NCBI GenBank assembly: GCA_963693365.1
Contig: CAVNZM010000012.1
Span: 8,060,001 to 8,124,000, forward strand
Direction: 5' to 3'
From: Amoebidium appalachense
Taxonomy: Eukaryota > Ichthyosporea
DNA: 64,000 nucleotides
Below, piece by piece: positions 27,312 through 60,481 of the stretch. The notes beneath the pieces were generated by a model. That model worked only from the letters and a program-made list of their open reading frames with translations. It was not told the DNA's origin and ran no database searches. Position 1 is the stretch's first letter, and every line of letters begins with the position of its first letter. Position numbers and translations under genes: made by a program.

Positions 27312-27723
27312 TGCCCCCAGTAGAGCTTTACTTCAACGAATACACGTGTAGCTCAAATTCCCGAATCGGTATGTGCCCCAACACTTTAATACGCTCCGTT
27401 CTGACCTGTTTCTTTTATCCTCAATACAGGTGCCGGGCCTGGCGGGCCGTCCTGGAATCGGGGTCGGAAGGGGAGGCAAGCACGTTTCACCAACACTGCC
27501 CTCACCTCTTGATCTCAAGGGACCCATGGGTCCTGGGGTTGGTATGGGTGGCTTGGGTGGCCAGATGAAATCTACGCCCCCACCCCAGACCCAACAGCAA
27601 CAGCAAATGGTGGCTATGCAAAGGGCGGCACATTCACGGTTGTTACAGCAACAACAACAGCAACAACAAGACCAGCTTGCGGCGTTGCAACAACAACAAG
27701 AAACACAGAATTTGCTACAGTTG

Positions 27724-27758
<35 letters not shown>

Positions 27759-28845
27759 ACAACAACAACAACAACAACAACTTCTTCTACAACAACAACA
27801 GCAGCAGCAACAGTTGATACAGCAGCAACAACAACAACAGCAAACATCCACACAGAACATGCCGAACTTTGCGTCAGACCCGCAGCTACCCAACAAGCTC
27901 ACACTCGTTCGCGCGCGCATGCAGCAACTAAATGGGCAAATAGTGGCGAGCTCCAACCCCATCGAGAAACAAAACCTCCAAAACCAACTTCAACAACTCA
28001 ACGCAGGGTTTCAAGCCATGACGCAACAACTACAACAACAGCTACTCTCGCAACAGCAACAACAACAGCAACCAACGCCGATGAACGTTTCCCCGGCTCC
28101 GCAGACGCCCCAACTCGGTACCGCGGGTCCTCAGGCGATCGCGCAACTGAAACGCCGACACCAACAAGCGCAACTGAGTTTACAGCAGCTACAACAGCAG
28201 TTAGCAAACTGCACGTCGGAGATTGACCGGCAGCAAAAGGAGGAGCGAATCCACGCGACGGTGCAAGAAATGAAGAAGGTTGGGACCATGCTTCGCGCGC
28301 AACAGGCGCAAGCGGGGGTAGACGCACTCCCCAACCAACTCTCCCCTCCGCCCGTCCTCCCTGGATCGATGGGTGGACAGATGCCCATGTCTCCCACCGT
28401 CGACTCTACGGGAATGCAACAACAGCAACAACAACAACTGAGCATGCTTTTGCAACAGCGCCAAGCACAACAACAGGCGGGGTTGCAAGGGGCCGGGAAC
28501 CCCGGGCTAAAACCAGAGGTAGCCGCGGAGAGCCGTGCGATTTTGCTCAATCGGTTGCAGCAGTTGCGGAGTCAAAACCCCGGTGTGGACCCGCAGGTGT
28601 TGGTTGCACAACTCAAGCAAGAGTTGCAGCAGAACAGCTTGCAGCAGCAGCAACAACAACAGCAACAACAGGGCGATATGGGCGATATGCAACTGCAACA
28701 ACAGCAGCCAGGCATGGGCGGGTTGGATTTGAACGCTGCGTTGTTGAATCAGCAGCGTCGCGGTGCCGCCGGCCCAGCTATGATGTCGCCGAAACCCGGT
28801 GCACCGGCGAATATGCAACAGCAAATGCTTATGCAAAGGTTGCAG

Positions 28846-28908
<63 letters not shown>

Positions 28909-29655
28909 GCGCAGTTGCTTTTGTTAAAGCAGCAACAACAGCAACAACAACAGCAACAGGCGCAGAACAACCCCCAGGTTATGCAGCTACTCATGCAACA
29001 ACAGCAGCAACAACAACAGCAGCAGCAGCAGCAACAACAGCAACAACAGCAACAACAACAAGCGCAACTGATACAACAATTACTCCAACAACGGCAACAA
29101 CAACAACAACAAGGGGGTTTGGGCCAGGCCGGGTTGGGCGGGGGGCAGAACAACCTCCTTCTACAACAACAGCAAGCGAACAAGGTCTCAACAGCGAACC
29201 TACAACAACTCCTACAACAGCAGCAACTACAACAACAGCAACAACAACAAGGCGGGCAACTAGGCCAGCTTCAAGGGGCGGGGGGGCAGACACAGCAACT
29301 GTACGAACAACTCCGCAACAACCCACAATTGCAACAACTATTGCAACAACAGCAACAAAGACGCCTGCAACAACAACAACAGCAACAGCAACAGCAAGTC
29401 GGCGGCGGGGGAATGGGTGGGGTGGGCGGTGCGCAAACGATGACCCTTCAACAGCAAGTAATGACTCTACGCAACCGTTTGACTCAAATACAGCAACTAG
29501 CGTCAAACCAGGGGGGTGTTTTGACGCCACCACAACAGCAACTTCAGTCGCAAATCACGCAACAGTTGACGGCGTTGATTCAGTCGGCGCAGCAGTCGCA
29601 GGTTCAGAATCAGTTGGGGGGTATGCTGGGGTTGAATGCTACAAATTCTTTGTAG
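9047..29655 (+). CDS. CBP/p300-type histone acetyltransferase co-activator (23 exons)
   Basis: Nuclear transcriptional co-activator that, in the family, acetylates histones and other proteins and docks many activators. Joining exons by splice sites and phase gives about 2017 residues (human CBP and p300 are about 2400). Domain order: TAZ1 (about 138-212), KIX (about 236-312), degenerate bromodomain (about 520-610), RING and PHD (about 612-757), acetyltransferase (about 758-1085), ZZ (about 1095-1150), TAZ2 (about 1153-1275) and a glutamine-rich tail to 2017. Every junction keeps frame, and homology resumes exactly at most of them. All introns used are GT-AG. Start ATG 9047 opens with MDVPEDDDDLNFGLDGG, an acidic N-terminus. 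Oddities: Ser where the family has the catalytic Tyr, a bromodomain lacking its key Asn, and an uncertain exon 8 donor (15945 or 15949). The orthology class (CBP versus p300) is undivided outside vertebrates, so no symbol is given. Confidence 0.93.
9260..9450 (+). repeat. Three imperfect tandem repeats in CBP intron 1
   Basis: The segment GTTTCGCTTGTTCCATGC and its following CTCTGTTT recur at about 9265, 9332 and 9411 with divergence (the first copy reads TTTTGCTTGTTTCACGCC). All three lie just upstream of exon 2. Confidence 0.75.
10509..10676 (+). repeat. (AC)n microsatellite in CBP intron 3
   Basis: Two long AC arrays are separated by a short CGCACGCACGCACAATCGC interruption. A C run follows at about 10959-10980 and a G run at about 11113-11133 in the same intron. 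Confidence 0.95.
11281..11412 (+). repeat. (GT)n-rich stretch in CBP intron 4
   Basis: GT dinucleotides with scattered C and TT interruptions begin 50 bp after the exon 4 donor. G runs follow at about 11618-11643 and 11810-11842. Confidence 0.95.
11952..14302 (+). other. CBP homologue exons 5-7: KIX domain
   Basis: Coding exons 11952-12022, 13778-13880 and 14218-14302 join in phases 2 and 0. The product reads EGVWPQMAAQHRQKLTQRL, then an ALREVLQ...AERIETQVYQTANDQ helix, then DHYYHMLAEKIYKLKKAQE. The last block closely matches the conserved final helix of KIX in CBP/p300 (YYHLLAEKIYKIQKE), the surface that binds KID-type activators. The first exon ends at a weak-looking donor (CGCTT, GTATGC). 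Confidence 0.88.
12419..12930. repeat. 453-bp-family interspersed repeat, copy in CBP intron 5
   Basis: About 1.1 units of a repeat whose end (GCACCATGCTTCTCGTCG at 12419) recurs at 12870. The same sequence is found nearly intact at 55783-56578 in a DPYD intron. It is flanked by C runs on both sides. It has no coding signature or transposon terminus that I can identify. Confidence 0.9.
14318..14362 (+). repeat. (TTTC)n array
   Basis: About ten TTTC units start shortly after the exon 7 donor of the CBP homologue. Confidence 0.9.
15248..17041 (+). other. CBP homologue exons 8-9: linker and degenerate bromodomain
   Basis: Exon 8 (15248-15949, or to 15945) encodes a Pro/Gly/Met-rich linker with a segment SSPQFASQLRIYLALMKKQ and ends in a bromodomain-like first helix (DDVARDMYEIHQDLMQHSDA). 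Exon 9 (16871-17041) resumes with GLDLNAIREKLMRGEYIDHQ, matching the family block MDLSTIKRKL. Exon 9 needs incoming phase 1. The strong donor at 15946 gives phase 0, while the donor at 15950 (TAG, GTGGTT) gives the right phase and no stop. Either the ZA loop is very short or a small exon was missed. Confidence 0.75.
16416..16660 (+). repeat. Two (GT)n arrays in CBP intron 8
   Basis: Long GT arrays at about 16418-16496 and 16576-16640 lie inside a duplicated context (TGTCCGCATGCGTGCATTCG occurs before both). This indicates tandem duplication of an array plus its flank. Confidence 0.9.
17465..17554 (+). repeat. (AC)n then (CGCA)n near the CBP exon 10 acceptor
   Basis: An AC array of about 60 bp is followed by GCACGCACGC units, ending about 45 bp before exon 10. 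A second AC array lies at 17858-17927 in the next intron. Confidence 0.9.
17600..19376 (+). other. CBP homologue exons 10-12: RING and PHD segment
   Basis: Exons 17600-17744, 18544-18694 and 19232-19376. Exon 10 begins IAMPKMKDLGYCC, the family junction between bromodomain and RING. Exon 11 has FRVCEQCFEGQG. Exon 12 is the PHD part, CSGCGLRLHAVCRLHNH and FCSLCEKDGR, with paired Cys/His ligands. In CBP/p300 this region packs on the acetyltransferase and tunes its activity. Confidence 0.9.
19933..24751 (+). other. CBP homologue exons 13-19: acetyltransferase domain and start of ZZ
   Basis: Exons 19933-20074, 20294-20482, 21096-21297, 21908-22064, 22886-23034, 23574-23672 and 24596-24751. Conserved blocks: FPKSLPYRHKAIFCFQ, DMCVFGMHVFEYG, VYISVLDSVKLF, LRSAVYQEVMVGYLEHSARL, HIWACPSANGF and LLGDYWPDMIEQAI. 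The acetyl-CoA-site Leu-Asp-Ser, the Arg of LRSAV and the Trp of HIWAC (Trp896) are kept. The residue after the second Trp (RDWS, codon AGC at 21271-21273, Ser927) is Tyr in p300. An Asp6 run followed by KGGKGKGLKKKN sits where p300 has its lysine-rich autoinhibitory loop. The last exon enters ZZ (YSCAQC, YYCPTC). Confidence 0.92.
21769..21832 (+). repeat. (GT)n array in CBP intron 15
   Basis: About 30 GT units lie between two G/T homopolymer clusters and the exon 16 acceptor. Confidence 0.95.
25580..26911 (+). other. CBP homologue exons 20-22: rest of ZZ and TAZ2
   Basis: Exons 25580-25670, 26170-26348 and 26720-26911. Exon 20 finishes the ZZ finger (DFDLCPQCQTNGHEHE). The acceptor at 26169 rather than the AG at about 26194 was chosen, because it alone keeps frame with exon 20. 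TAZ2 follows with ligand blocks HASKC, CRGDDCHQF, HLPACKF, CHTCPQ, HHAKSC and CEFPLCQHVK, then a basic RRRMRLQLQRQHQAMARR helix as in CBP. Confidence 0.92.
26018..26190 (+). repeat. Duplicated 3' splice site and exon-21 start
   Basis: The block ATGCTCACCCGATCACATCAG plus GTCTTGGACTTCCCGACATG (upstream copy, pseudo-acceptor at 26039) is repeated as TGCTTACCCAATCACACCAG plus GTCTTGGGCTATTGGACATG (real acceptor at 26169). The spacing is 130 bp. Only the second copy leads into TAZ2. Confidence 0.85.
27430..29655 (+). other. CBP homologue exon 23: glutamine-rich C-terminal exon
   Basis: One 2226-bp exon of 741 codons plus TAG/stop-type end at 29653-29655, dominated by Gln runs encoded by mixed CAA and CAG. 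Non-Gln islands include PNKLTLVRARMQQLNGQIVA, AIAQLKRRHQQAQLSLQQLQ and VMTLRNRLTQIQQLASNQGG, which look like amphipathic or coiled-coil helices. Vertebrate CBP/p300 also end in Gln-rich transactivation sequence. No clear NCBD (co-activator-binding) motif was seen. Cys- and Leu-rich frames on the other strand are shadows. Confidence 0.9.
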
Positions 29656-29700
29656 GTTGGTGTTTTAAATGTGTTAATGGGGATATATGTATATATGTAA

Positions 29701-29763
<63 letters not shown>

Positions 29764-30818
29764 TCACACACACATATTCACGGACACACACGCCGCCTAT
29801 GCCTCAAGGCTCGGCACTTGTACAAATATATAAGATCGACTAGAATTTGTGTGAGTAGGCGAAACATAGGCGAAAGAATTACTCTCGAAATGAAGCTATG
29901 CATGTTCCTATACTCGGACGTATGGGTGTGAGCCATAATCGGATGTCGAAATCGTGTTTTTTTGTGGTGTCTGTTGCCCTGTAATCCTCACCATAGGTAG
30001 GCTTAATCCAAATATACCAGACTAAGGGCACGAAATCTTCCTTACGGGCAGTATAGGTCCATCACATATGTATCTAAGTTGCCTAGTCTTAGTGACATTA
30101 AAGTAGATGCACAACGGGCACACGTATACACGGGAGGTAATTGTGGGGATTTGTGTTTGTTTGAGGGTTTCGTGACCTATGATTAGATATGTCCTATCTT
30201 CATGTTCTTTGGTGTGTGCTTGTGTTTGTTTTTTTGATGTGTCGTAGGTGTGAAAGGAACGTAAATAGGTATCGAGTGTGTGTTTGTTTGTTTGCTGAAG
30301 TATCGTTGCTACCTAGTCGTCGTTTGTTGGTGGCGCGTAGATGTTTTTTATTTCTGTTTGAGTTGGCTGAGTCTGTTCGTTTTTGCGAGTATGAGTTCCA
30401 TATGCACCACATCAATAATGAAAGCGAATACTATGTAGAAATGATAAATGTCTGGAATGCGGTGAAAAAGTTACGCTGCTGTTTACACAGTTAATAGAAA
30501 CACCGTACCGATACACGTCCCGATCCTCCCTCCGCCCCTCCCTTCCCCCCCCCCCCCCCCCCCCCCCCCCCCTCTCCCCCTCCTCCTCCTCGATCATCCC
30601 CATGGAGTTGATCGTTTGCGGGTCTTCGGGGACACTAATGAGGGGTGTTTGTGTGTTCTCCGATCGCACACACACACACAGCTGCATGCATGCACGACCA
30701 CCGACTTACACTCAACACTCGCTCTCACACACTTTCGCACACACAAAAACCGTCACGGTGGCATGCACGCACACATCTGCAGCAGGCCTGGGCTTACAAA
30801 CACGCACACGGCACGCAG

Positions 30819-30869
<51 letters not shown>

Positions 30870-31483
30870 CACGCACAAGCGCGCGCAACACCCCAAAATG
30901 GTGACTTTTGCACATGCACCTGTGTTAAAATTTGCGCAAAAGCAACAGTTTACTGACCGTGACGACCACATGCACCAGTACAACACTAACTCCTATATAT
31001 CAAGATAATGCCTCGGAGAGACTGCATGTGGTATTGTTTAAGCCCCCTATAACACGTTCTATACCACCTGCGATCCACCCAGAGCCAAGTTAGACCCTCA
31101 CATGTAACATTCACATCGACCGTGATAGCACATCCCCCCCAGTGGCACTCCTCCCCCAATTTTCAGCAGGCTCACAAGCTAGCGATGTTGCTCTCTATAA
31201 TTGGCTATGCCTATATATGGTGTGAAAAAAGAATAATATCGTAATAACTAAGGGATGTTCGTGTATGATCGGCACGGTCGATGAAACCTTTTTTAGTCCT
31301 CCCGGATTCATGCTACCACCTGCCATGGCAGCCCAAAATCCCCTCCTCTCCACCCCCTCCCCTCCCCCCTCCCCCTCCCTCCCCCCCCCCCCCCCCCCCC
31401 CCCCCCTCCCCCCCCCCTCCCCTCCCCCCCCCCCCCAAAAAAAAAAACAAAAACAAAAAAAAACGCAGACGTATAAAATAAGT

Positions 31484-31520
<37 letters not shown>

Positions 31521-31563
31521 CCCCCCCCCCCCCCCCTCCCCCCGCCCCCCTTCTCCCCCCCCC

Positions 31564-31595
<32 letters not shown>

Positions 31596-31715
31596 AAAAG
31601 ACTCAAATGAGTATACTCCCCCCCCCTAACTCCCCCCCCCTGCTCCCCCAGTCCAAACAACACCACAATCGCCCCTCCCCTCTCCCCCCCCCCCCCCCTC
31701 CCCCTCCCCATTATA

Positions 31716-31717
<2 letters not shown>

Positions 31718-31773
<56 letters not shown>
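31718..31773. repeat. (AT)n microsatellite
   Basis: About 28 TA units, directly after a C-rich block. Confidence 0.95.
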
Positions 31774-31775
<2 letters not shown>

Positions 31776-31933
31776 TGTTTATATGTGATATATATCATGT
31801 ATATGTATCATAGTAAGGGAAAATTCGCCCGGAGCCGCAAACTTAGCCATACATATGTATATTCTCATCCTCCTCCTCCTATATCCTTCTCCTAGATCTC
31901 CAAACAACACCCAAGCCACAAGCATATTACTCC

Positions 31934-31964
<31 letters not shown>

Positions 31965-32110
31965 AAAAGAACAGCATTGCCAACTCCGGGATGAAAAGGG
32001 CTAACAGACTATGAAGAGCAGTAGCCGGCTCTTCATATCATCGCGCATGCGCACGTGTGGCACTGTGTAAGCGGCGTGAATGGTGTGTGTTAGTGTCATT
32101 GGTACACGTG

Positions 32111-32200
32111 TAGCTATTAGTAAGGCGTGTGGAGTTGCTTTAACTATTAGTAAGGCGTGTGGGGTTGCTTTAACCATTAGTAAGGCGTGTGGGGTTGCTT
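32111..32200 (+). repeat. 30-bp tandem repeat, three copies
   Basis: CTATTAGTAAGGCGTGTGG and the following GTTGCTTTAA repeat with a 30-bp period at 32114, 32144 and 32174. In one frame it reads as a ten-residue repeat (ISKACGVALT), but there is no gene context. Confidence 0.9.
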
Positions 32201-33187
32201 CCTGGATTACAAGCGCTCTCCTCTACGTCTCAGTACAGTCTACGCCTAGATTCGAAGGTGTCTGTTCAAGAGAGTCATATCTAGTGGTAATAACTACGGC
32301 GGAAGTGTTATGACAATCGGTAGGAACCGGGGCTAATTGATAACACGTGTAAGGCGAAGAATTGTCCACAACCAGAAGAAAATGAGGGGTGGGGGAGCAG
32401 GAGGGCGGAGGAGGTGTAACATAGCTCCTCTGCTGAGTCTCCCCATCTTCCCCACCATCCACTCCCTTATGCGTGTCCCCCCCCCTCCCCCCCCCCCCCC
32501 CCCCCCCCCTTCCCCCCTCTTCCCACTGAGACTCCAAAAACATTGGGAAAATCAAATGTGGCCCATTTATGTGTTAGTGGCAACGCATGTGTATTATTCA
32601 ATGACTCAGGTGCGACAGTAGCCAACTCAAAGGTGCACAACGTTGTACTATTAGGACGTACGTGTCCGTTTTTTTGCTGCAATATGGCGCGTGCGTCAGA
32701 CTCTTGTGCGTATTACCATATGCATGAGCACACGGACGATCAGTTTCGGGGTTATTAAGGGGGTGTTTCCAGGTGTGTGTGTGAGCTCTGGGCCGCTTGT
32801 CTGTGCAATGCGTGCGAACGGGTAATGTGGGTATGTGTACAGGTGTGTACACGTGTTCAAAGGCGTGGGCGTGAGTGCACCTCTGCACACAGAGTGTGTG
32901 TGCATGTATATGCGTGTTGCAATTGTTTACAAATTGGAGGGGGGGGAGGGGTTAGGAGGGAGGAGGGAGGGGGGTTGGCACAACTGGGTGAATCGGTTGG
33001 GGCAATGCAGGAGGGGGAGGAGGGGTTACTGAAGGCGTAGGCGGAATCTGGCCTGGAGACACAACACCCCGGTTCTTAGGCGGCAGAATGCCCTCCGCTG
33101 GATAGCTGCCCGAGCATGGGCTTGGGTGGTGATGACGGCAGAGAGGGTGTGGAGATAGGCCTGGCGCCGCTGGTGGCCTCGAATACG

Positions 33188-33242
<55 letters not shown>

Positions 33243-33358
33243 GCCACGTGGTGTGGCCCCACATGCCACCTCCGTGGATGGTTTTGCTAAAATCTGCATG
33301 TGTGAGCTCAACTGCCTAAGCCCCCCCCCTGGTCCTTAAAAATTTGTGTGTGCAAAGT

Positions 33359-33435
33359 TAATATGCAAATATTTTTATTATAATGCAAATATTTTATAAA
33401 ATGTATTTGCATATAATTTTATTTATAAATATGCG
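33359..33435. repeat. AT-rich inverted repeat with octamer words
   Basis: ATATGCAAATATTTT occurs near 33361 and ATGCAAATATTTT near 33383. The inverse TATTTGCATATAATTTT occurs near 33403. The arms could form a hairpin. Confidence 0.7.
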
Positions 33436-33903
33436 AGTACTGGGTATGGTTGCCTAATGCAACACTTCTTAAATAACAGAGTTGGCAGTGGTAGTCAGGC
33501 TCTGTACTAAAAATAACATATGGCAGCTACATTATGCAACACACGCATACAGTCTACGATATCATGGAATAGTGTTCTCGGGCGAATTGCCGTCATTTCA
33601 CTTATTTTTTGAAACCCCCCTTCCCCCCTCCCCCCACCCCCCCCCCCACCCACCCCCCCACCCCCCCCTTCCCCCGGAATAGGCATTTTTAAAGCTTGCA
33701 GCGCATGCTGGGGGCCTCATACTGGAATCCGATAGGTTAATTAAGCATCTATGACATGAGTATGGAATCTAGCGTACCTTAAATATAATTTTCGGCTCAT
33801 CATTTCCATCATTTTCGAATTTGAATACAACAGCATGTGAAGTTGGGACTCGCTACGGTGCGGGTGGTAAATTAATTTAAATGGTGGGGTGGTGGTGGTG
33901 GTG

Positions 33904-34034
<131 letters not shown>

Positions 34035-34672
34035 GGGGGGAGGGGTGGAGAGAGGAGGGGAAGCTTCGGAGGGAGAGCGGGAGCTTCCCCGGTGACACTG
34101 TGATATGTCGTGGGAGTATTGGTGCCGGATCTTGTCCGGTGTGTGGTGATGGTGCTATATTAGGTGGCTTTAGCTGGTGGTGGCCGGTGGTGGTATTTTT
34201 ATTTTATCCCGTTTTGTTCCCGGAGGACCTCTTGGGCCCCCAGGGGGAACTACCGTCTTCCACCCAGCACCAACAGTACTCTAGCTAGGGTGCTACGGTA
34301 TTATTAGCTAAACTAACACACCTTTCAACAATATATATTAGTAACTATTTGCACACACTTAGCCCAGGGTATACGTAATCACCCCAGCCACGCCGGTGGG
34401 TAGCACCAGGCTTCCCCTCCACTCAACACTTACAAATAAACTTTAAAAACGGGCTCTCATTGGTTCGTTTAAAGTGGTGGAATGCGTGGTATGGTGTGGG
34501 TGGGGCCCACGGGGGATATGGATGGACTGGGTGGGGTCCCGGTGCCTGGTGGTGGGTATGGTGGTGGGTATGGTGTTACAGGTGGTGGTGGTGATTGCAC
34601 TTGCGTGGAAGCTGGAAAAGGGAAAGGGAAAGGGAAAGAGGGTAGGGTGGGTGGGTGGGTGGGTGGGTGGGT

Positions 34673-34723
<51 letters not shown>

Positions 34724-36971
34724 GGCAGCAGAGATCTGGAAGCTGGCTAGTTTGTTGAAGGCTTTATCCCCTACCCTGAACTTCCAATTTGAATGATTTC
34801 TGAACCAGTCAAGACTGACTCCGGCCGCACTACCATTTGTCCGATATATCGATGTACATACAGTACTATGTAGCTAGTATTCTTTTTTTATGTGAGAAGT
34901 ATATAATAAATTGATGCATATTGTGTTGGTGGCATCTATGAAAACATGTTGCAAGCCGAGAGGACGTCCCTGCGCACGTCACCGCGGGCCCATTCTTGAA
35001 TGATGCTATCAGAACAGCTACCTAATGCATATTTTGTATTGAATGCAATAATAATTACGCAGTAATATGTTCTAATTTATAATCTTTTCAAAAAACAAAT
35101 AGACTACACAAGGACATCAATGGTGGCCTGGGCACTGTAGTCTGTGTGCAAACAACGCAACGGTTTGCTTCGCTCCCACGGTGCTTCCTAAACCAACCAA
35201 AAGTTGCTGCTTTCTCAGCATAGCCAATAATAATGCAGGTGGCTCAGAAAGTATGATTGGTTAATCAGTGAGACGTGGCTCATGGAATAGCAACAATCTT
35301 TGTTGATTGGTCAGTTGTCGGCAGAATTCTTTTCTTGTTGTCTCCTAGACCGAAACGTTGATAAGCACATTTTCACACTTTAGTGAAATACAAAAGGGAT
35401 TTCTTACACAAAATGGGACTTCTTTGGAATAATTGTTTCTAATATAGAGCGTATTTGTGTTATCTGAATTACTTATTACCTTATTAGGGAAGAGAGTGTT
35501 GACAAATAGCTTCACACTTTATGCCATCGTAGTTCCTCGAAGAAGCCAACGGCAACTTGCTCCGGGACTCGTTAAGTGGGGTATAGGGGGATACACTGCG
35601 CAACATTTATCTGCAAAAACGCAACAGAAATGACGTACTTATCGCGCTAGCTAGCAGATAGTGGAAACAGTGAAAAACAGCAAAAACACCCCAACTTTAT
35701 GCACTTCGACGTATGGATGTTCACATGAATAAGACTAAAACTCTCACAAAGCTCAGATGTAACTGACACTTTGGTTTTGTAACTCGAAAAAGTAAGAAAA
35801 GAAAGGGGAAAAGAAAAGTTCCAGGTATGCATATGTTGGGGAAACATCGCTTCCTCTGGGAGTGAATGTCAAGGTGAAAGTTGCGAGGCGTTAAGGGTGT
35901 GGTGGTTTATGTGTGGAAGATGCTAGCGGTTGTAAGTTTGAATGCCTAGCAGAAATGGAAAAGAGCTTGTGGGGGTTCCATCTTTGAGCACACACGCGTG
36001 TGAGTGTGCGAGTTGTGTTTTTGCATGTTCACTTCCTGCGTGTGTTTACGTTGTGCTTTGTCTTTGCTGATAGGCGTTGACCTGCTTCCGTGTGCGTTCA
36101 TCTTTGCGCCTTTATTTTGGCGAGTTTCATTGTATTTATGCACATGTATGTTTGCGCTGTTTGCGAACAATATTCGGTTTGCCTTTAGTGTTTTTCATCA
36201 GAGCCTTCACCTCAGTAGCAGATGCTGTGAGGTTGTTGTCCCAAGTGGCCACGATCATATCACGGCCATTATCTTAAGAGTTTGTCTTGCTTGTACAACT
36301 TTTTATATCTTTTTGGAAAAAAATTTATCGAGAGAGCCTTTCAAATACTTATGCGTGAGCCAAGTCGCTTTACAAAACCATGGATGTGTCCGGATTACCA
36401 CCCGTCAGAAGTTTTGTGGTACTCTAGTTGTAGACTATAAACAACACAGCTAAGACGGGATTTTTGGACTGCTGAGCTTCTGGGAAGGGGGAGGGAGGGT
36501 CCGGGGAGGGAGGGGGGCGGGAGGGGAGGGGGACGGGGGGGGGGAAAGAAGGGGGGGGGGGGGGGGGGGGGGGAGGAAGAGGGCGGGGGGGGGGGGGGGG
36601 AGGGACGGCAGGAGGGGGAGGGGAGGGGAGAAGGAGACGCCTGGGAGGGGGGGGGGGGGGGGGAACTCTTGTACGTTTATATCCTGGGCATATTGTCTGA
36701 GCAAGGGGATGGATTGTGAGAAAGCTCTGGATAAAGCGAACACCAGGAAACGGTTTGAGCAGGCAGGGAAGACGGTGTGGATGGAAAGGCAGAAATGGTT
36801 GGGTGGGTTTCTGGGTAGTTGTGTTTCTGTCAGTGTACGCTTTGGTTTTGCTCGAATGAGAGGAGGAAAGGGTGGGATGGGGGTGGGAGGGTGGGGGGAA
36901 GGTTGGTGGTTTACTGACTGTTTTTGTTATTTCTATTTTCACAGCTCTGTTGTTGAGAACGAGGTTGGAAA

Positions 36972-58789
<21,818 letters not shown>

Positions 58790-59778
58790 GAACCCCTTCT
58801 CCCGTGTTTTCGCCTTCAAGCCCTGTGCGCCCTTGCTATTCTTTTCACTCATAGGGGTGCTTAAGGAGCTTTTTAAGTGTCTATATTCCCGCCTTCTTAG
58901 TGGTTTCTAAAACCTTTTTTTTTCCCGCGCCAAAAGTGCCTATTTTTCCGTTCTTCTCACTAGCCTCTTCAGTGCCATGATCTGTTGATTTGTTTTTCTA
59001 ACAGTACTTGAAGTCTTATTGCACAATTTCTACTGGCTCGCAGCTTGGTTTAACACAGAAGTAAAGCATATTTTAAAAAAGGGAAATGGGGTCAGCCATG
59101 TGCGATCAGTGGGACCCATGCGCATGCACAGTACCGTGATATGACATAGATGCCTGACCGTTCTATGCTTTGTGTGTTTCCATTATGGGTAACTTTGTTA
59201 TATATGTTTATAACTGTATAAATTGTGGTCATATCCCCCCCCCCCCCCCCCCCCCCAATGATTGTATGTGTTTTTAAGACAAAGATGAATCGCTATGGTT
59301 TTAGTGTGAACTGGGTTTTGGTGGTTGGTAGCTCCGCTAAATGCCAGTGGAAGTATCTATATCATTGTTGGGATGTAATCGGAAATTCGTTGATTTTCCA
59401 TAATAAAGGTGAGGCATCGGGAAAGATGCCACAGGTGTATCATAAAGTCATTTGCGGAACTGTTGAATTTCAGAATCGTCGTCAAACTTATTCTGCCCGT
59501 CCGTATGGTTTGTTCTTTATAGTTTCCCCAGCCTACCCGCGTTGGTTCTGTTGATGGCTCAAGACGTATTGGTAGTCCTAGTATGACGTTGTGTTTCCTC
59601 CTTTTTGTTTTAACCGCCTTTATTGAAGTCTCATTCAATATTTCCGCCAGGTTTTATTAAGTTATTTTTTTATTTAAAATATATAGTACCCTCTGTGCTT
59701 TTTTTGCGGCATGTGTGGTTGACTGGTGTTTCAATACTTTCGCCATGTGCATGCAGACGTGCGTGTGTGCGTTGTATA

Positions 59779-59854
<76 letters not shown>

Positions 59855-60180
59855 GCGTGTGCGTGTACGCGTGCGCGTGCACGTGTGTCTGTGTGTGCGT
59901 GTGTACTCTTGTTTGTGTGTGCAGAGGTCGTCTCCTACATTTTGCAATGGCATTGCTCGTTACTAAATGCATATGCAGTGCATTTTTACTGATTCGTAAA
60001 CAGGTCGGCCAGCTGAGAGTATTTCCGAAAATTCTTCTGTTTTTTCACCCTATTTTGAAAATGGTTGCTAGAATGTCGACTAGGAGGCTTATCGTGTGGT
60101 GTGTGTGTGTTTGTGTGCCTGCGCTTGTCCAAACGTGTCCGTCTGTGTGCGTATGCCATGTCTTTGGGGTGGGGGCGGGG

Positions 60181-60215
<35 letters not shown>

Positions 60216-60435
60216 TACCACGAGGGTGGGGTGTAAAGAGGGTTAACATTTGTCTCCCTCAGTGCTGCTCGGCTGAGAGTTAATTCCACACATGCATTTA
60301 TACCACTTGGGTCTACTCAATCATCCCGAATCCTTGTTTCTTTGCTCTCAATAAGTGCTCTTTGCCAATCATGACATATGCACATGATGTGTGTAGTTGC
60401 ACATGCCGTCTGTTTTGCGTGTTGTGCGACACCAT

Positions 60436-60481
<46 letters not shown>

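Noticed and set aside
27333-27962. Cysteine-rich frame on the minus strand
   Set aside because: It is the reverse complement of the CAA/CAG glutamine tracts of the CBP homologue.
28507-28908. Leucine-rich frame on the minus strand
   Set aside because: It is a shadow of the same glutamine-rich exon (CAG/CAA read as CTG/TTG).
36004-36453. 149-codon plus-strand frame upstream of DPYD
   Set aside because: No recognisable domain, atypical composition (Cys/Phe/Leu from TG-rich DNA) and no linked splice or promoter signals.
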